Source: an uncultured Bacteroidales bacterium
Lineage (GTDB): Bacteria; Bacteroidota; Bacteroidia; Bacteroidales; UBA932
Assembly: GCA_947168065.1 (NCBI GenBank)
Contig: CAMVKH010000006.1
Span: 1-64,000, forward strand
Direction: 5' to 3'
DNA: 64,000 nucleotides
Under the pieces are notes generated by a model, which saw nothing but the letters and a program-made list of their open reading frames with translations, was not told the DNA's origin and searched no databases. Positions 34,101 to 43,654 of the stretch are shown piece by piece. The translations under genes and the position numbers were made by a program. Position 1 is the first letter of the stretch; each line of letters starts with the position of its first letter.

Positions 34101-35042
34101 TTAAGCCGACAAGAATTTGTTGATGTTCTTCTCGATACGGCCCTCGATGTCTTCGTCTTCGTGCTTGACGAATTTCTCACCGGTAATGTGCTCGTAGAGC
34201 TCGATGTAGCGGTCGGTGATGCCGGCCACGACTTCGTCGGTCATCGGCGGGACCACTTGCCCTTCCTTGCCCTGGAAATTGTTGGCCATCAGCCACTCAC
34301 GCACAAATTCCTTGGAGAGCTGCTTCTGGCGCTCGCCCCGGGCGAGGCGCTCTTCGTAACCTTCCTTGTAGATGTAGCGCGAAGAGTCGGGCGTGTGGAT
34401 CTCGTCCATCAGGTAGATCTTGCCGTCGCGCTTGCCGAACTCGTACTTGGTGTCCATCAGGATCAGGCCGCGCTCCGCTGCGAGTTCCTGGCCGCGCTGG
34501 AAGAGGGCCAGGGTGTATTTCTCCAGCCGGGCGTAATCCTCCGCGGAAACCAGCCCCTGCGCGATGATCTCGTCGCGGCTGATGTCCTCGTCGTGCCCTT
34601 CGGCCGCCTTGGTGGTCGGGGTGATGATGGGGTGGGGCAGTTTCTCATTCTCCCGCATGCCCTCGGGCAGCACTTCGCCGCAGAGCGTGCGCTTGCCGGC
34701 CTTGTATTCGCGCCAGGCGTGTCCCGCGAGGTAGCCGCGGACGACCATTTCCACTTTGAAAGGCTCGCAGAGGATGCCGACGGTGGCCATGGGGTCGACC
34801 TCGGCAATCTTCCAGTTCGGAACGATGTCGGCGGTCTTGTCGAGGAAGCTGGATGCAATCTGGTTGAGAACCTGTCCCTTGCAGGGAATACCCTTGGGCA
34901 GGACCACGTCGAAGGCGGAGATGCGGTCGCTGGCGACCAGCACGATGTATTTTCCGCCGATGAAGTAGACGTCCCGGACCTTGCCGACATATTTGCCGGT
35001 CTGTCCCGGGAAATGGAAATCAGTGCGGGTAATGGCTTTCAT
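34101..35042 (-). CDS. purC: SAICAR synthase
   Basis: A 313-aa phosphoribosylaminoimidazole-succinocarboxamide synthase of purine synthesis. Motifs: GKVRDVYF near 21-28, [28 protein letters not shown], and [13 protein letters not shown]. Length is that of the longer Bacteroidota form. Start at 35042 ([11 protein letters not shown]), sharing one base with the purF stop (TGATG). Confidence 0.96.
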   Translation of the reverse strand: MKAITRTDFHFPGQTGKYVGKVRDVYFIGGKYIVLVASDRISAFDVVLPKGIPCKGQVLNQIASSFLDKTADIVPNWKIAEVDPMATVGILCEPFKVEMVVRGYLAGHAWREYKAGKRTLCGEVLPEGMRENEKLPHPIITPTTKAAEGHDEDISRDEIIAQGLVSAEDYARLEKYTLALFQRGQELAAERGLILMDTKYEFGKRDGKIYLMDEIHTPDSSRYIYKEGYEERLARGERQKQLSKEFVREWLMANNFQGKEGQVVPPMTDEVVAGITDRYIELYEHITGEKFVKHEDEDIEGRIEKNINKFLSA

Positions 35043-36826
35043 CACTTCTTCAGATATTCGTTTTCGTAATAATCGATATAGGCGCGGTTCAGCAGCTTGT
35101 AGCCGCCCGGAGTGGGGTAGTCGCCGCTGAAATACCAGTCGCCCGGATGGCTCGGGCAGGCTTTGTGCAGGCCGTCCAGCGACTGGTAGACAATCTCGAC
35201 CTCGGCTTTGACGTCGGGGGTGCGGAGCAACTGCACGATCTTGGCGCTGATTTCCTCGTCGGTGAAGGGATCGTAGATGCGCCGCACGTAGTTGCGGCAC
35301 TGGTCGGCCGGCAGCTTCTCCTGGGCCTTGCACTGGCGGTAGATTTCTTCGAACAGCCACTCCTGGCCCCGCTCCTGCAGCAGCGTCACCGCGGCGATGA
35401 AGGCGATGAACTCGTCGAGACGGGCCATGTCGATGCCGTACCAGTCGGGGTAGCGCACCTGCGGACTGGAGCTCACGATCACGATCTTCTTCGGGTGGAG
35501 CCGGTCGAGGATGCGGATGATGCTTTCACGCAGGGTGGTGCCGCGGACGATGCTGTCGTCGATCACCACCAGGTTGTCGCGGCCAGGTTCGAGGGTGCCG
35601 TAGGTGATGTCGTAGACATGTCCGGCCAGGTCGTTGCGCGCGCTGCCTTCGGTGATGAAGGTGCGGAGCTTGATGTCTTTCGAGACGATCTTGTCGGCCC
35701 GCACGCCCGGATAGAGGCTGCGGATGCCTTCGACCATGCCGTAATAGGCCACTTCGGCGGTGTTGGGGATATAGGAGATGACGGTGTGTTCGATGTCGTT
35801 GTCGACCGCCTTGAGGATGCGGTCGCGCAGCTGGAAGCCCAGTTTTTTGCGCTCCAGGTGGATGTCGCGGTCGTTGCCCCGGCTGAAGTAGATGCGCTCG
35901 AAGCTGCAGGCGGCCAGCTTGCCGGCCGGAATGATCTGCTGCAGGGAGCGTTCGGCGCGGCCGTTGACGATCAGGGCCTGGCCGGGCATCAGCTCGTGGA
36001 CCTGGTCGATCTCGGCGGCGAAGGTAGTCTGGAGCACGGGGCGTTCGCTGGCGACGGCCAGCAGCTCGTCGTCCGCATACCAGAAGGCGGGGCGGATGCC
36101 GTTGGGATCGCGCATGGCGAAGAGTTCGCCACTGCCGGTCAGGCCGCAGACCACGTAACCGCCGTCGAAGTGATGCATGGTGGTGCTGAGCACGTTGGCG
36201 ATCCTGACGTGCTGGTCGATATAGCTGGTGATTTCCTTGCCTTCCAGGTTGAGCTTCTTGGCGTCAACGTAGTTGCGCTCGACTTCGCGGTCCAGGCGGT
36301 GGCCCATCAGTTCCAGCAGGATATAAGCGTCCGCGTTGATGCGGGGATACTGTCCCTGGTCGGCCAGCATGCCGAACACCTCGTCGATGTTGGTCATGTT
36401 GAAGTTGCCGCAGATGCAGAGGTTCTTGGCTTTCCAGTTGTTGCGGCGCAGGAAGGGATGGACGTACTTGATGCCGCTGCGGCCGGTGGTCGAATAGCGC
36501 AGATGCCCCATGTAGAGCTCTCCGATGAAAGGAGGCTGTTCTCCGGCGGGCGCGTCTTCGATCTGCCGGTGCACGTCGGCGAAGACATTCGTGATGGCGT
36601 CCTTGCCGAGGGCCTTTTCGCGGAACATGAACTCATGGCCGGGGGCGGTCACGAGCTTGACGCTGGCGATGCCGGCGCCCTCCTGTCCGCGGTTGTGCTG
36701 CTTCTCCATCATGAGATAGAGCTTGTTCAGCGCATAGAGTTCCGTACCGTATTTTTCCTTGTAATACTGAAGCGGCTTGAGCAGCCGGATCATGGCGATG
36801 CCGCATTCGTGCTTGATCGGTTCCAT
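35042..36826 (-). CDS. purF: Amidophosphoribosyltransferase-type glutamine amidotransferase
   Basis: A 594-aa PurF-like enzyme. The glutaminase Cys is in [16 protein letters not shown]; the domain has [10 protein letters not shown] and [14 protein letters not shown]. The phosphoribosyltransferase half carries the PRPP loop [17 protein letters not shown] near 440. The Cys is at position 8, not 2, so a short propeptide would be removed. Start at ATG 36826 is preferred over an upstream TTG (36841) because the -7 box sits at 36846-36853. Longer than E. coli PurF (505 aa), as usual in this phylum. First gene of a purF-purC operon. Confidence 0.92.
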   Translation of the reverse strand: MEPIKHECGIAMIRLLKPLQYYKEKYGTELYALNKLYLMMEKQHNRGQEGAGIASVKLVTAPGHEFMFREKALGKDAITNVFADVHRQIEDAPAGEQPPFIGELYMGHLRYSTTGRSGIKYVHPFLRRNNWKAKNLCICGNFNMTNIDEVFGMLADQGQYPRINADAYILLELMGHRLDREVERNYVDAKKLNLEGKEITSYIDQHVRIANVLSTTMHHFDGGYVVCGLTGSGELFAMRDPNGIRPAFWYADDELLAVASERPVLQTTFAAEIDQVHELMPGQALIVNGRAERSLQQIIPAGKLAACSFERIYFSRGNDRDIHLERKKLGFQLRDRILKAVDNDIEHTVISYIPNTAEVAYYGMVEGIRSLYPGVRADKIVSKDIKLRTFITEGSARNDLAGHVYDITYGTLEPGRDNLVVIDDSIVRGTTLRESIIRILDRLHPKKIVIVSSSPQVRYPDWYGIDMARLDEFIAFIAAVTLLQERGQEWLFEEIYRQCKAQEKLPADQCRNYVRRIYDPFTDEEISAKIVQLLRTPDVKAEVEIVYQSLDGLHKACPSHPGDWYFSGDYPTPGGYKLLNRAYIDYYENEYLKK

Positions 36827-36845
36827 CGGATGAGATTGCAAGGTG

Positions 36846-36853
36846 CAAAGATA
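36846..36853 (-). promoter_or_regulatory. -7 box of purF-purC
   Basis: TATCTTTG on the minus strand, 19 nt before the purF ATG at 36826. Confidence 0.66.
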
Positions 36854-36883
36854 ATCAAAAGATGGAGAATCCGCACAAGAAAA

Positions 36884-38434
36884 TCAACACAGCACTTTCT
36901 CGTTGTTGTTGCCGATGGTGCGAACGGAATCAATCGACGTGCATGTGAATTCGGCGATTTCGCTTTCACTGTAGCCCAGCTCGGTCAGGATATATACAAT
37001 CTTTGCGCGTTCGCCCGACAGCTTCTCGACCGATTGCCGGATGTGCGGCGGCAGTGAAGCGAGGTTGTTGGCCAGCGCCTCTGAAAAATGCTGCGTAAAG
37101 CCCCGGCGAAGGTCTTTGGTGATGACGCTGATATTGTCCTGCAGGGATTCCACGGTCCGGAACTTGGGCTTCCGCTGCAATTCCTTGAGTTGGGAGAGGG
37201 TATTCTGGTGTGTCCTGGCCGCCGCGTAGATCACGCTGTTGGCCATGGTCTCCGCCGCACGCTGCTTTTTTTGCATGAATCGCTGGCGCAGGAAGCTGGC
37301 CAGCAGCAAGACGAGCGCACATACCGCGACAATCAGCAGATTGCGTTGCTGGCGCGTCTTTGCCAGTGCGGCTTCCCGGGATGACACATCGTACTGCCTC
37401 TCCAGCTCCATCACCCTTTTCTCTGTCCTCTCGTCCATTACGTCCCGGAGCGAACGATAGGCCATCAGCGCATAATGTGCAGCCGAGTCAGCGTTGCCTT
37501 GTTGATCGTATAAATCCGCTAGTGAATAGAAATAGTAATAGTAAATCGATGAATCTTTGCTTCTGCGATTCGAATAAGCGATCCTCTCCCAGCGGATTGC
37601 GCTATCAACAGGGCCAGCTCGTTTATAGATACTGGCAAGCAACTGCTGTTTGGTTCCAATATCGCCGGGCGTCGGATTCCAAAGCTGGCAATAGAAAAGC
37701 GCACTGTCATATTGATGGCTCACATACAAATGATAGAGGGCCTTCGTATTATCTACACTGGTTGGGTGACACGCTGGATGAAGCGTCAGGACAATGTCTA
37801 ATTGTTGCATGACAAGATGAGAGCGTTCATCATCAGCTTTTATCATATTGGTTAACAGATAGCAATAGTCAATAATCTGATTTCTGTTATTGCCCAGTCT
37901 TCCTTCCGCATCTACCGCTGCCTGGAAATAATCCAATGATTCAAGGACATTGCCATTGGATGAATGAATCTTGCCAATATAAGCAGACAGAAGTGCGATA
38001 AGCCTGTCATCTTGAACACCATGCTTTTCAACCAATGTCGCCGCCTCCTTCATATAATGGAACGAGGATGTGTCTAAAGGTGAAATATAGGAAAGGACTA
38101 TTCCATGATAGAAGCAGGAGCGAGCTTGTTGACGATAATCGTGTGTATGATTCAGGTAAAATTGTCTGGCAGAAGAAATGGATGAATCACTCGTAAAATC
38201 AATGTGATTCTTGTGATCAGCAATGGTCAGCAGTAAATTATAATAGGCCTTCTCCCTGTCATCCATTTGTGCCGGATTCATTGCCGTCAAAGAATCGCGT
38301 GCAGCCGTTGGCTGCTCGTTCAGAATCTGGTCGATACGAACCAAATCAGCATATACCGCTCCTCTGTCAGAGGAACAGTTTTGGGCAAAGGGGAAAAATA
38401 AGCAGATTATGGCTATTGGTAGAAATTGTCGCAT
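36884..38434 (-). CDS. TPR sensor-regulator with membrane helix and HTH tail (DUF6377-like)
   Basis: A 516-aa protein. A signal or lipid-anchor segment (1-20, FAQNC) leads to a periplasmic TPR solenoid (about 30-370); a membrane helix (about 380-397) is followed by a cytoplasmic coiled segment and a C-terminal HTH-like region (GYSESEIAEFTCTSIDSVRTI). This layout matches the TPR-type transcription regulators of Bacteroidota. Start at 38434 shares a base with the stop of the DUF3244 gene (TGATG), so they are coupled. Probably regulates the neighbouring DUF3244/C10 genes. GC content drops in this gene. Confidence 0.8.
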   Translation of the reverse strand: MRQFLPIAIICLFFPFAQNCSSDRGAVYADLVRIDQILNEQPTAARDSLTAMNPAQMDDREKAYYNLLLTIADHKNHIDFTSDSSISSARQFYLNHTHDYRQQARSCFYHGIVLSYISPLDTSSFHYMKEAATLVEKHGVQDDRLIALLSAYIGKIHSSNGNVLESLDYFQAAVDAEGRLGNNRNQIIDYCYLLTNMIKADDERSHLVMQQLDIVLTLHPACHPTSVDNTKALYHLYVSHQYDSALFYCQLWNPTPGDIGTKQQLLASIYKRAGPVDSAIRWERIAYSNRRSKDSSIYYYYFYSLADLYDQQGNADSAAHYALMAYRSLRDVMDERTEKRVMELERQYDVSSREAALAKTRQQRNLLIVAVCALVLLLASFLRQRFMQKKQRAAETMANSVIYAAARTHQNTLSQLKELQRKPKFRTVESLQDNISVITKDLRRGFTQHFSEALANNLASLPPHIRQSVEKLSGERAKIVYILTELGYSESEIAEFTCTSIDSVRTIGNNNEKVLC

Positions 38435-38808
38435 CACTTGATGGTGAAGAAGCCCAAATAACAATGGCCGGCTTGAATGGCGATAGAATAGTCTCCGCCA
38501 TTCAGCGAAGATATATCAATCACCAAAAGACCGGACCCGTTTATGAATTTATGTTCGAACAAGTTCCCGGAGCTCCCGTAGACTACTGCAGACAGACTCC
38601 CGGTATAATTACTTACCGTTACAAATACCGTTGTTTGTGTCTTGAACGCTTGAACAAGGCGAGTGTTGCTCGACGTGGGATCCTCACCGCCCTGCTGGGT
38701 AAGTTCAATCTCTTCCGGATCTTCTCCGTCATCTCCATCGGGAATAAAAGCATGCATGGGGAACGCAGACAGCATAAGGGCTGTGAGAATAATCATCAGT
38801 TTTTTCAT
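38434..38808 (-). CDS. DUF3244 secreted protein
   Basis: A 124-aa protein with a signal peptide (1-20, ending MHAF) and a small beta domain: TTVFVTVSNYTGSLSAVVYGSSGN...LLVIDISSLNGGDYSIAIQ...YLGFFTIK. This is the DUF3244 pattern of Bacteroidales, akin to immunoglobulin-like C-terminal sorting domains. Role unknown. Translationally coupled to the TPR regulator and divergent from the C10 peptidase. Confidence 0.82.
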   Translation of the reverse strand: MKKLMIILTALMLSAFPMHAFIPDGDDGEDPEEIELTQQGGEDPTSSNTRLVQAFKTQTTVFVTVSNYTGSLSAVVYGSSGNLFEHKFINGSGLLVIDISSLNGGDYSIAIQAGHCYLGFFTIK

Positions 38809-39099
38809 CGTCGTAATGTTTATTGTTATTTAACAAAATTCGAATAAAAGTGTCAAATATCAAAGAAATAAAACCATTTTCGGAATTTTCGTCCGTATTT
38901 AACTGATTATCAATGTTGTTCAAAAACTCATTTTCGGATATAATTTGATAGCCAAGCATTGTTTTCCTTCTTCTCCTATTTTAATCGTTGTTTGAAAATA
39001 GTATTTTGTAACACACAGTAAATAAACTTGTTAACCCGAATTTTTACGAAAGTGGCGTTTGGATCTCGCGAAGCCAGCATTTTTTTCGGAAATACCTCT
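38809..39099. other. AT-rich divergent spacer
   Basis: About 290 nt of AT-rich sequence between the DUF3244 gene (minus) and C10 peptidase (plus). A minus-strand frame here has no start context or protein character. Only the plus-strand promoter at its right end is clear; a binding site for the TPR regulator would be expected here, but I see no palindrome. Confidence 0.45.
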
Positions 39100-39107
39100 T
39101 ATCTTTG
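39100..39107 (+). promoter_or_regulatory. -7 box of the C10 peptidase gene
   Basis: TATCTTTG, 16 nt before the ATG at 39124. A T-rich TTTTTT run lies about 20 nt upstream at the -33 position. Confidence 0.65.
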
Positions 39108-39123
39108 CGAAAACCGCCATACG

Positions 39124-40470
39124 ATGAAAACACAATTCTCAAGTGCATGGGCACTCCTTTTCACGCTAGCCCTTTTGTTCTCTTGCGCCGAACCGATGGA
39201 ACAGTCTCTCACCAATAAGAAAGAGGCGCTACTTGCACAACGAGAACTCCAGACCAAAGCGATCAATGAACAATTGTCAAAAGGAATTACGCAATCTGAT
39301 GTTGAGAAATATTTAGATGTTCGTATGAACATTTCTCATAATCTGATAGAAAGCATTAATCGTCATTCTATAGGTGAAGATGTGTATGTATTCATTGTGA
39401 ATCTGATTGATGGCAGATGGTTTATTATTTCAGGCGACTATTCAAGTTCTCCTGTTATTGCTGAAGGAGAAGCAGGAGGATTCCGTGTAAGTCAGAGACC
39501 TTCTCGTCATGAGATCGCATTATTTGAGTCGATCCGAAATTATATCATTGAGAATCGTACTTCAAACTATGATTCCGCAAAGTCACAGGGGAATCGGATG
39601 GAATGGGTCCAAATGCAAAAGATTTACGACTTGAAAAAGAAAAAAGAGGCAATTCGAGATATGGATCCTGATACTTCTGAAGTTGAATCAGTTATCATCA
39701 TCGATACATTAATTAATCAATATTACCCCCACCTGACTTCAACTACATGGCATCAATTTGCTCCCTTTAATAACGCTGCTCCTCTGGCAACATCCAGTGA
39801 AAAATGTCCTGTAGGATGTTTTGTAACAGCGATTGCACAACTTCTGTACTACACTCATTATGAATTTGGGTTCCCTAATGATATTTATGCCGGAGCTAGT
39901 TGCAATAGTTATTATAATCAGCAACCCTATATCTATAATTTCTCCAATCCAACCTCAACAACATGGGATTCAATGAACCCCAGTTGGTATTATATCGATG
40001 ATGATGATCCTTATACGGCGGCGCTTTGTGCTTTAATTAGCTATCGCAGTGGAACGTATTACGGATTTGATATATATGGCTATTATGGGGCTACTCCTAG
40101 TTCTAATATTCCCAGTACTCTTTCTTCATTTTATTTGACAGGAGTAAGTCAACAATCATTCTCTTCTTCTTCAATAATGAATGAAATCAGGAACGACAGG
40201 CCGGTTTTATGCGACGGGTATCCTGATAGTGATTTTATTAATGGACATGCCTATTTGATAGATGGCTATAAATGGCTTTCTGTTCAACATATTGAAGTCG
40301 TGACCGATTTATCTGGTAACATATTGGAGCAGAATATTATAGCTACATACTCTGATTTTAAATGGGGCATCAATTCTGGTGGCGATGGATTCTTCTTGGG
40401 ATACCTGTCAGAAGGTATTTATTATGCTTACGGAGGACATATATACACAGGGTGGTCTCAAAATCAGTAA
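39124..40470 (+). CDS. C10-family cysteine peptidase (streptopain-like), lipoprotein
   Basis: A 448-aa cysteine protease related to SpeB and the Bfp proteases of Bacteroides. Lipobox LLFSC (Cys21). The N-terminal 30-180 is the pro/Spi-type inhibitory region. Catalytic Cys232 in EKCPVGCFVTAIAQ, His375 in INGHAYLIDGY, and WGINSGGDGFF (Trp414) complete the fold. Start moved to 39124, where the signal peptide begins. The gene is clearly AT-rich relative to the core (many ATT, TAT, AAT codons), suggesting transfer. Likely exported and activated by propeptide cleavage. Confidence 0.93.
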   Translation: MKTQFSSAWALLFTLALLFSCAEPMEQSLTNKKEALLAQRELQTKAINEQLSKGITQSDVEKYLDVRMNISHNLIESINRHSIGEDVYVFIVNLIDGRWFIISGDYSSSPVIAEGEAGGFRVSQRPSRHEIALFESIRNYIIENRTSNYDSAKSQGNRMEWVQMQKIYDLKKKKEAIRDMDPDTSEVESVIIIDTLINQYYPHLTSTTWHQFAPFNNAAPLATSSEKCPVGCFVTAIAQLLYYTHYEFGFPNDIYAGASCNSYYNQQPYIYNFSNPTSTTWDSMNPSWYYIDDDDPYTAALCALISYRSGTYYGFDIYGYYGATPSSNIPSTLSSFYLTGVSQQSFSSSSIMNEIRNDRPVLCDGYPDSDFINGHAYLIDGYKWLSVQHIEVVTDLSGNILEQNIIATYSDFKWGINSGGDGFFLGYLSEGIYYAYGGHIYTGWSQNQ

Positions 40471-40572
40471 TGTCTGCGATGCAACATTTTGGTGATTCTT
40501 GCATCTATACAATAAATAAATCGTCAACTTTTTTAAAACATACATACGCACTTTTTAAACACACATCACATT

Positions 40573-41082
40573 ATGAAAAAAAGTTTTTATGCATTACTTG
40601 CAATAGTTGCGCTCACAAGTAGTTGTGCGCAATTGGAGGAGGGGCTGTTTGGCGGTCTCTTCCGTTCGACCAAGAGTACGGATGATACAGTCGTCTACCA
40701 ACTTTACATTGATACGACAGCTGTAAAGAATGCCTTGGGCACCTCATTGATGCAGATTCATGTTGAGCCCCGGTCCAGCAATACGATCGGCAAGGAGGGC
40801 GGGACTTTCACCATTACGGCATCCTATCCCGCTACACTTCCAAGCGGGGAAGAGAATACACGGGTATTGAACGATTTCCTGTTTGAAAAAGTCAACTTTG
40901 ATGCGCCCTATGTGCAATATAAGGGACGGGAGCGGGTCAATGACAGGACAGTTCGATACACTTTTCACTTTGAGGAAAACGACACAGGGAAAGATCGTGA
41001 GCCGGTAGCCGCCGCGATAACCGACACGACATCCTATCCGAAAGGATTCGGCTGGTTCTCCATCAAGCAGACTGCCGAATAA
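40573..41082 (+). CDS. Hypothetical lipoprotein downstream of the C10 peptidase
   Basis: A 169-aa lipoprotein (lipobox TSSC, Cys18). The mature part appears to be a beta-rich domain (FTITASYPATLPSG, TVRYTFHFEEND). No family recognised. It follows the peptidase by 100 nt on the same strand and is closed by a good terminator. By analogy with Bacteroides and staphylococcal protease loci, it could be the protease's inhibitor, but no sequence motif proves this. Confidence 0.7.
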   Translation: MKKSFYALLAIVALTSSCAQLEEGLFGGLFRSTKSTDDTVVYQLYIDTTAVKNALGTSLMQIHVEPRSSNTIGKEGGTFTITASYPATLPSGEENTRVLNDFLFEKVNFDAPYVQYKGRERVNDRTVRYTFHFEENDTGKDREPVAAAITDTTSYPKGFGWFSIKQTAE

Positions 41083-41102
41083 TTGGAGAATAGAGAAGTT
41101 CT

Positions 41103-41146
41103 CGCCCCTCCGGCTGTTAATGCCCCGGAGGGGCGTTTTATTTTTT
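41103..41146 (+). terminator. Rho-independent terminator
   Basis: CGCCCCTCCGG (41103-41113) pairs with CCGGAGGGGCG (41125-41135), followed by TTTTATTTTTT. It ends the C10 peptidase/lipoprotein unit. Confidence 0.9.
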
Positions 41147-41182
41147 ATTGTCATTGCTGTGCCAATCTGTCCATCTCCTTGC

Positions 41183-41190
41183 TATCTTTG
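41183..41190 (+). promoter_or_regulatory. -7 box of the DUF486 gene
   Basis: TATCTTTG, 25 nt before the ATG at 41216. Confidence 0.62.
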
Positions 41191-41215
41191 CGCCCCGAAA
41201 TAAACGCTGAATCAC

Positions 41216-41584
41216 ATGCAAGCTTTCTGGACCATCCTGATGCTGGTCTGTTCCAACATCTTCATGACATTCGCCTGGTATGGGCATCTCAAATTGCAAG
41301 AAATGAAAATCTCGACCAGTTGGCCGCTGATCGGCGTGATTCTCTTCTCATGGGGCATCGCCTTCTTCGAGTACTGCCTCACCGTGCCGGCCAACCGCAT
41401 CGGCTTCCAGGGTAACGGCGGACCATTCAATCTGATGCAGTTGAAAGTCATTCAGGAAGTCATCTCGCTGACCGTCTTCTCCATCATCGTCATGTTCGTC
41501 TTCAAGGGTCAGCCGCTCCAGTGGAACCATCTGGCCGCCTTCGCCTGCCTGGTCCTGGCCGTCTTCTTCGTCTTCCTGAAGTAA
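41216..41584 (+). CDS. DUF486 (DMT-superfamily) membrane protein
   Basis: A 122-aa protein with four membrane helices: FWTILMLVCSNIFMTFAWYGHLK, SWPLIGVILFSWGIAFFEYCLTVPANR, VISLTVFSIIVMFVF and HLAAFACLVLAVFFVFL. This is the DUF486 pattern (drug/metabolite transporter superfamily, half-size). Transported compound unknown. A 213-bp repeat follows 10 nt after the stop. Confidence 0.9.
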   Translation: MQAFWTILMLVCSNIFMTFAWYGHLKLQEMKISTSWPLIGVILFSWGIAFFEYCLTVPANRIGFQGNGGPFNLMQLKVIQEVISLTVFSIIVMFVFKGQPLQWNHLAAFACLVLAVFFVFLK

Positions 41585-41594
41585 TCATCTTCCT

Positions 41595-41807
41595 GTCCTG
41601 ATCCGGCGGTGTCTGCTGGGATCTGCCGAGGTCCGTTATTGAGCCCCGCTCGGTCCAACCCGAAATTCGGAGCGCCGGGCAACATGCCCTGCAGCGCCTA
41701 TACCGCAGGTCAGCGGGCTGTCCGGGCCCAAATCGGCTCGGAGCGCCAGTCAACCTGTGCCTGACGCGCTATTTCGCGCCTCAGCGGGCGCTCCGAATTC
41801 CGGGTTG
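41595..41807 (-). repeat. RAYT-associated repeat, copy 3 with 61-nt extension (inverted)
   Basis: The core (41656-41807, 152 bp) has 21-bp inverted ends with one mismatch and is the reverse complement of 48166-48317 with about six differences. The 61 nt at 41595-41655 are identical, in reverse complement, to the extension of copy 2 (49554-49614). It lies between two convergent genes. The minus-strand reading frame of 83 codons across it is a product of the repeat, not a gene. Confidence 0.92.
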
Positions 41808-41843
41808 CGGGCAAATGAACAGAAAAGAACAGCAGCGCTCCCG

Positions 41844-42566
41844 TCACAAGCTGTGCTGCTGCAGGTATTCCTCGAAACGGGGGCGGTAACTGTCGGTGAC
41901 AGGGATGAGGCGGCCGGCCACGATCACGTCGCCGTCGCGGGTGACGCTGTCGATGCGATCGAGCGAAATGATGAACGAGCGATGGACGCGCAGGAAGGCA
42001 TCGGCTGGGAGCTGCTCTTCCATATTCTTCATGGTGCTGTGCGTGACGAGCGGCTGTTTCTCTGAGGCCAGATGCATCAGCACATAATCTTTCATGCCTT
42101 CCACATACAGGACGTCAGCCAGGTCCACCTTGCGCAGACGACCGTCCACTTTCAAAAAGAAGGAAGCCGGGACGGCCGGCGGCGGTGCAGGACGTGGTTC
42201 TTCGCGGGCGAACCACTGCTGCGCCTTCGTGGCGGCTTCCAGGAACTTCTGGTAGCGGATGGGCTTGAGCAGATAGTCCAGGGCCGACACTTCGTAGCTT
42301 TCGAAGGCATATTGCTTGAAGGCCGTGGTAAAGATGATGCGCGTACCGGCAGGTACCATGTGCGACAGTTCCAGGCCGTTCAGGTCGGGCATCTGGATGT
42401 CGAGGAAAACCAGCTGGGGCTGCAGGACAGGCAGCTGCGCGAGCGCCTCCATCGAATCCGTAAAGGCGCCGGCCAGAGACAGGAAGGGCGTGCGCGCCAC
42501 ATAGTTTTCCAGCATCTTGACGGCCAGCGGCTCGTCGTCGACAATGACACATTTGAGCGCTTCCAT
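41844..42566 (-). CDS. lytR: LytTR-family response regulator
   Basis: A 240-aa regulator. Receiver domain 1-115 with Asp10-Asp11, phosphoacceptor Asp56 (VFLDIQMPD) and Lys near 105 (LLKPIRY). LytTR DNA-binding domain 138-238 (VDLADVLYVEGMKDYVLMHL, FLRVHRSFIISLDRID). Start at ATG 42566, overlapping the sensor stop (TGATG). Typical targets are nearby membrane or envelope genes. Confidence 0.95.
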   Translation of the reverse strand: MEALKCVIVDDEPLAVKMLENYVARTPFLSLAGAFTDSMEALAQLPVLQPQLVFLDIQMPDLNGLELSHMVPAGTRIIFTTAFKQYAFESYEVSALDYLLKPIRYQKFLEAATKAQQWFAREEPRPAPPPAVPASFFLKVDGRLRKVDLADVLYVEGMKDYVLMHLASEKQPLVTHSTMKNMEEQLPADAFLRVHRSFIISLDRIDSVTRDGDVIVAGRLIPVTDSYRPRFEEYLQQHSL

Positions 42567-43624
42567 CACAACAGTTTCTTGAGCCGGATCTCTACACGGT
42601 ACATGCCGTCAGTGACAGACTGGTTGTATGTATACTGGCCGGGATAGATCAGTTCAAGCCGGCGGCGGAGGTTGACCAGGCCGATGCCGGACCCGCTGCG
42701 GTCGTCCGTCCCTTTTTCGAAGAGCGTATTCTCGCAGACGAAGCAGAGATCGCCGCCCTCAGCATGCAAGTCGATGCGTACCACAGCGTCGTTCCGCGCG
42801 CTCACACCGTGCTTGAAGGCGTTCTCAATCAATGAGATAAAGAGAAGTGGCGCGATCATCACCTCGTCGTCGGGAAGCAGCAGGGAACGCTCGACGCGGG
42901 TGTGCTCGTTGCAGCGAAGCGCCATCAGGTCGATGTAATTCTCCATAAAGGCCACTTCGCCCGCCAGCGGCACTTTCTCCGCCTCGCTGTCGTAGAGCGC
43001 GTAGCGAAGTGCGTCGCTGAGCTGGCCGATGCGCTCCTGGGCCTGGTCCGGGTCGATCTGCGTGAGCGAAGAGATGTTGTTGAGCGTGTTGAAGAGGAAA
43101 TGCGGGTTGAGCTGGTTCTTGAGCCAGGTCAGCTCCGCCTCCGTATTCTTGCGGCGCTCTTCCTCCGCCCGCACCAGCGCATCATGGGTCCGGATCACGT
43201 AACGGGCACCGACCGCCAGCAGGATCACCAGGCACTCGACGATAAACATCATCAGGATACTGACGGCGTAGATGGCCCACAGCTTGTTGGTGCCCAACTG
43301 TTCTACGACTTCTGGCGGAAAGTCGACAGGCTGACGGGGAAGATATTCCCACAGATTCCAAGCGATGAGCAGGAAGGCGTTGGACAAATAGAACCAGGCG
43401 GGCTTCCCTCCGAAGAGGAACTTCGGCACCAGGAAAAGAAAGTTCAGGAAATAGAGGACGCACATGGGCAGAACGATGGCCGCCGTTGCCTTGAGTACGG
43501 TCAAAGCTGTTCCCAAAGTGCCGGCCGTCGTCCAGGTAATCAGTGCCGGTGCGATAAAAACACCCGCCCAGACGATAATCTGGGTGGTGTTGATGATTAG
43601 TTTCCTTCTGTCCCGGGTCTGCAT
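42566..43624 (-). CDS. lytS: LytS-like sensor histidine kinase
   Basis: A 352-aa kinase with four membrane helices (about 12-30, 40-70, 77-93, 118-142), a coiled segment, and the His_kinase domain with phosphoacceptor His175 in QLNPHFLFNTLNN and HATPase motif LIENAFKHG near 265. No extracytoplasmic sensor domain. Start 43624 has the -7 box ending only 4 nt upstream, predicting a leaderless mRNA. Confidence 0.93.
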   Translation of the reverse strand: MQTRDRRKLIINTTQIIVWAGVFIAPALITWTTAGTLGTALTVLKATAAIVLPMCVLYFLNFLFLVPKFLFGGKPAWFYLSNAFLLIAWNLWEYLPRQPVDFPPEVVEQLGTNKLWAIYAVSILMMFIVECLVILLAVGARYVIRTHDALVRAEEERRKNTEAELTWLKNQLNPHFLFNTLNNISSLTQIDPDQAQERIGQLSDALRYALYDSEAEKVPLAGEVAFMENYIDLMALRCNEHTRVERSLLLPDDEVMIAPLLFISLIENAFKHGVSARNDAVVRIDLHAEGGDLCFVCENTLFEKGTDDRSGSGIGLVNLRRRLELIYPGQYTYNQSVTDGMYRVEIRLKKLL

Positions 43625-43628
43625 ACTG

Positions 43629-43636
43629 CAAAGGTA
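43629..43636 (-). promoter_or_regulatory. -7 box abutting the lytS start
   Basis: TACCTTTG followed by CAGT and then the ATG: exactly 4 nt between box and start codon. Confidence 0.7.
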
Positions 43637-43654
43637 ATCAATTTTCTGTCTTTT

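Noticed and set aside
41502..41753. Short frame with RYRRCRACCPALRISG also found at 49456-49800
   Set aside because: The shared peptide comes from the repeat itself; it lacks a promoter and runs into unrelated flanks.
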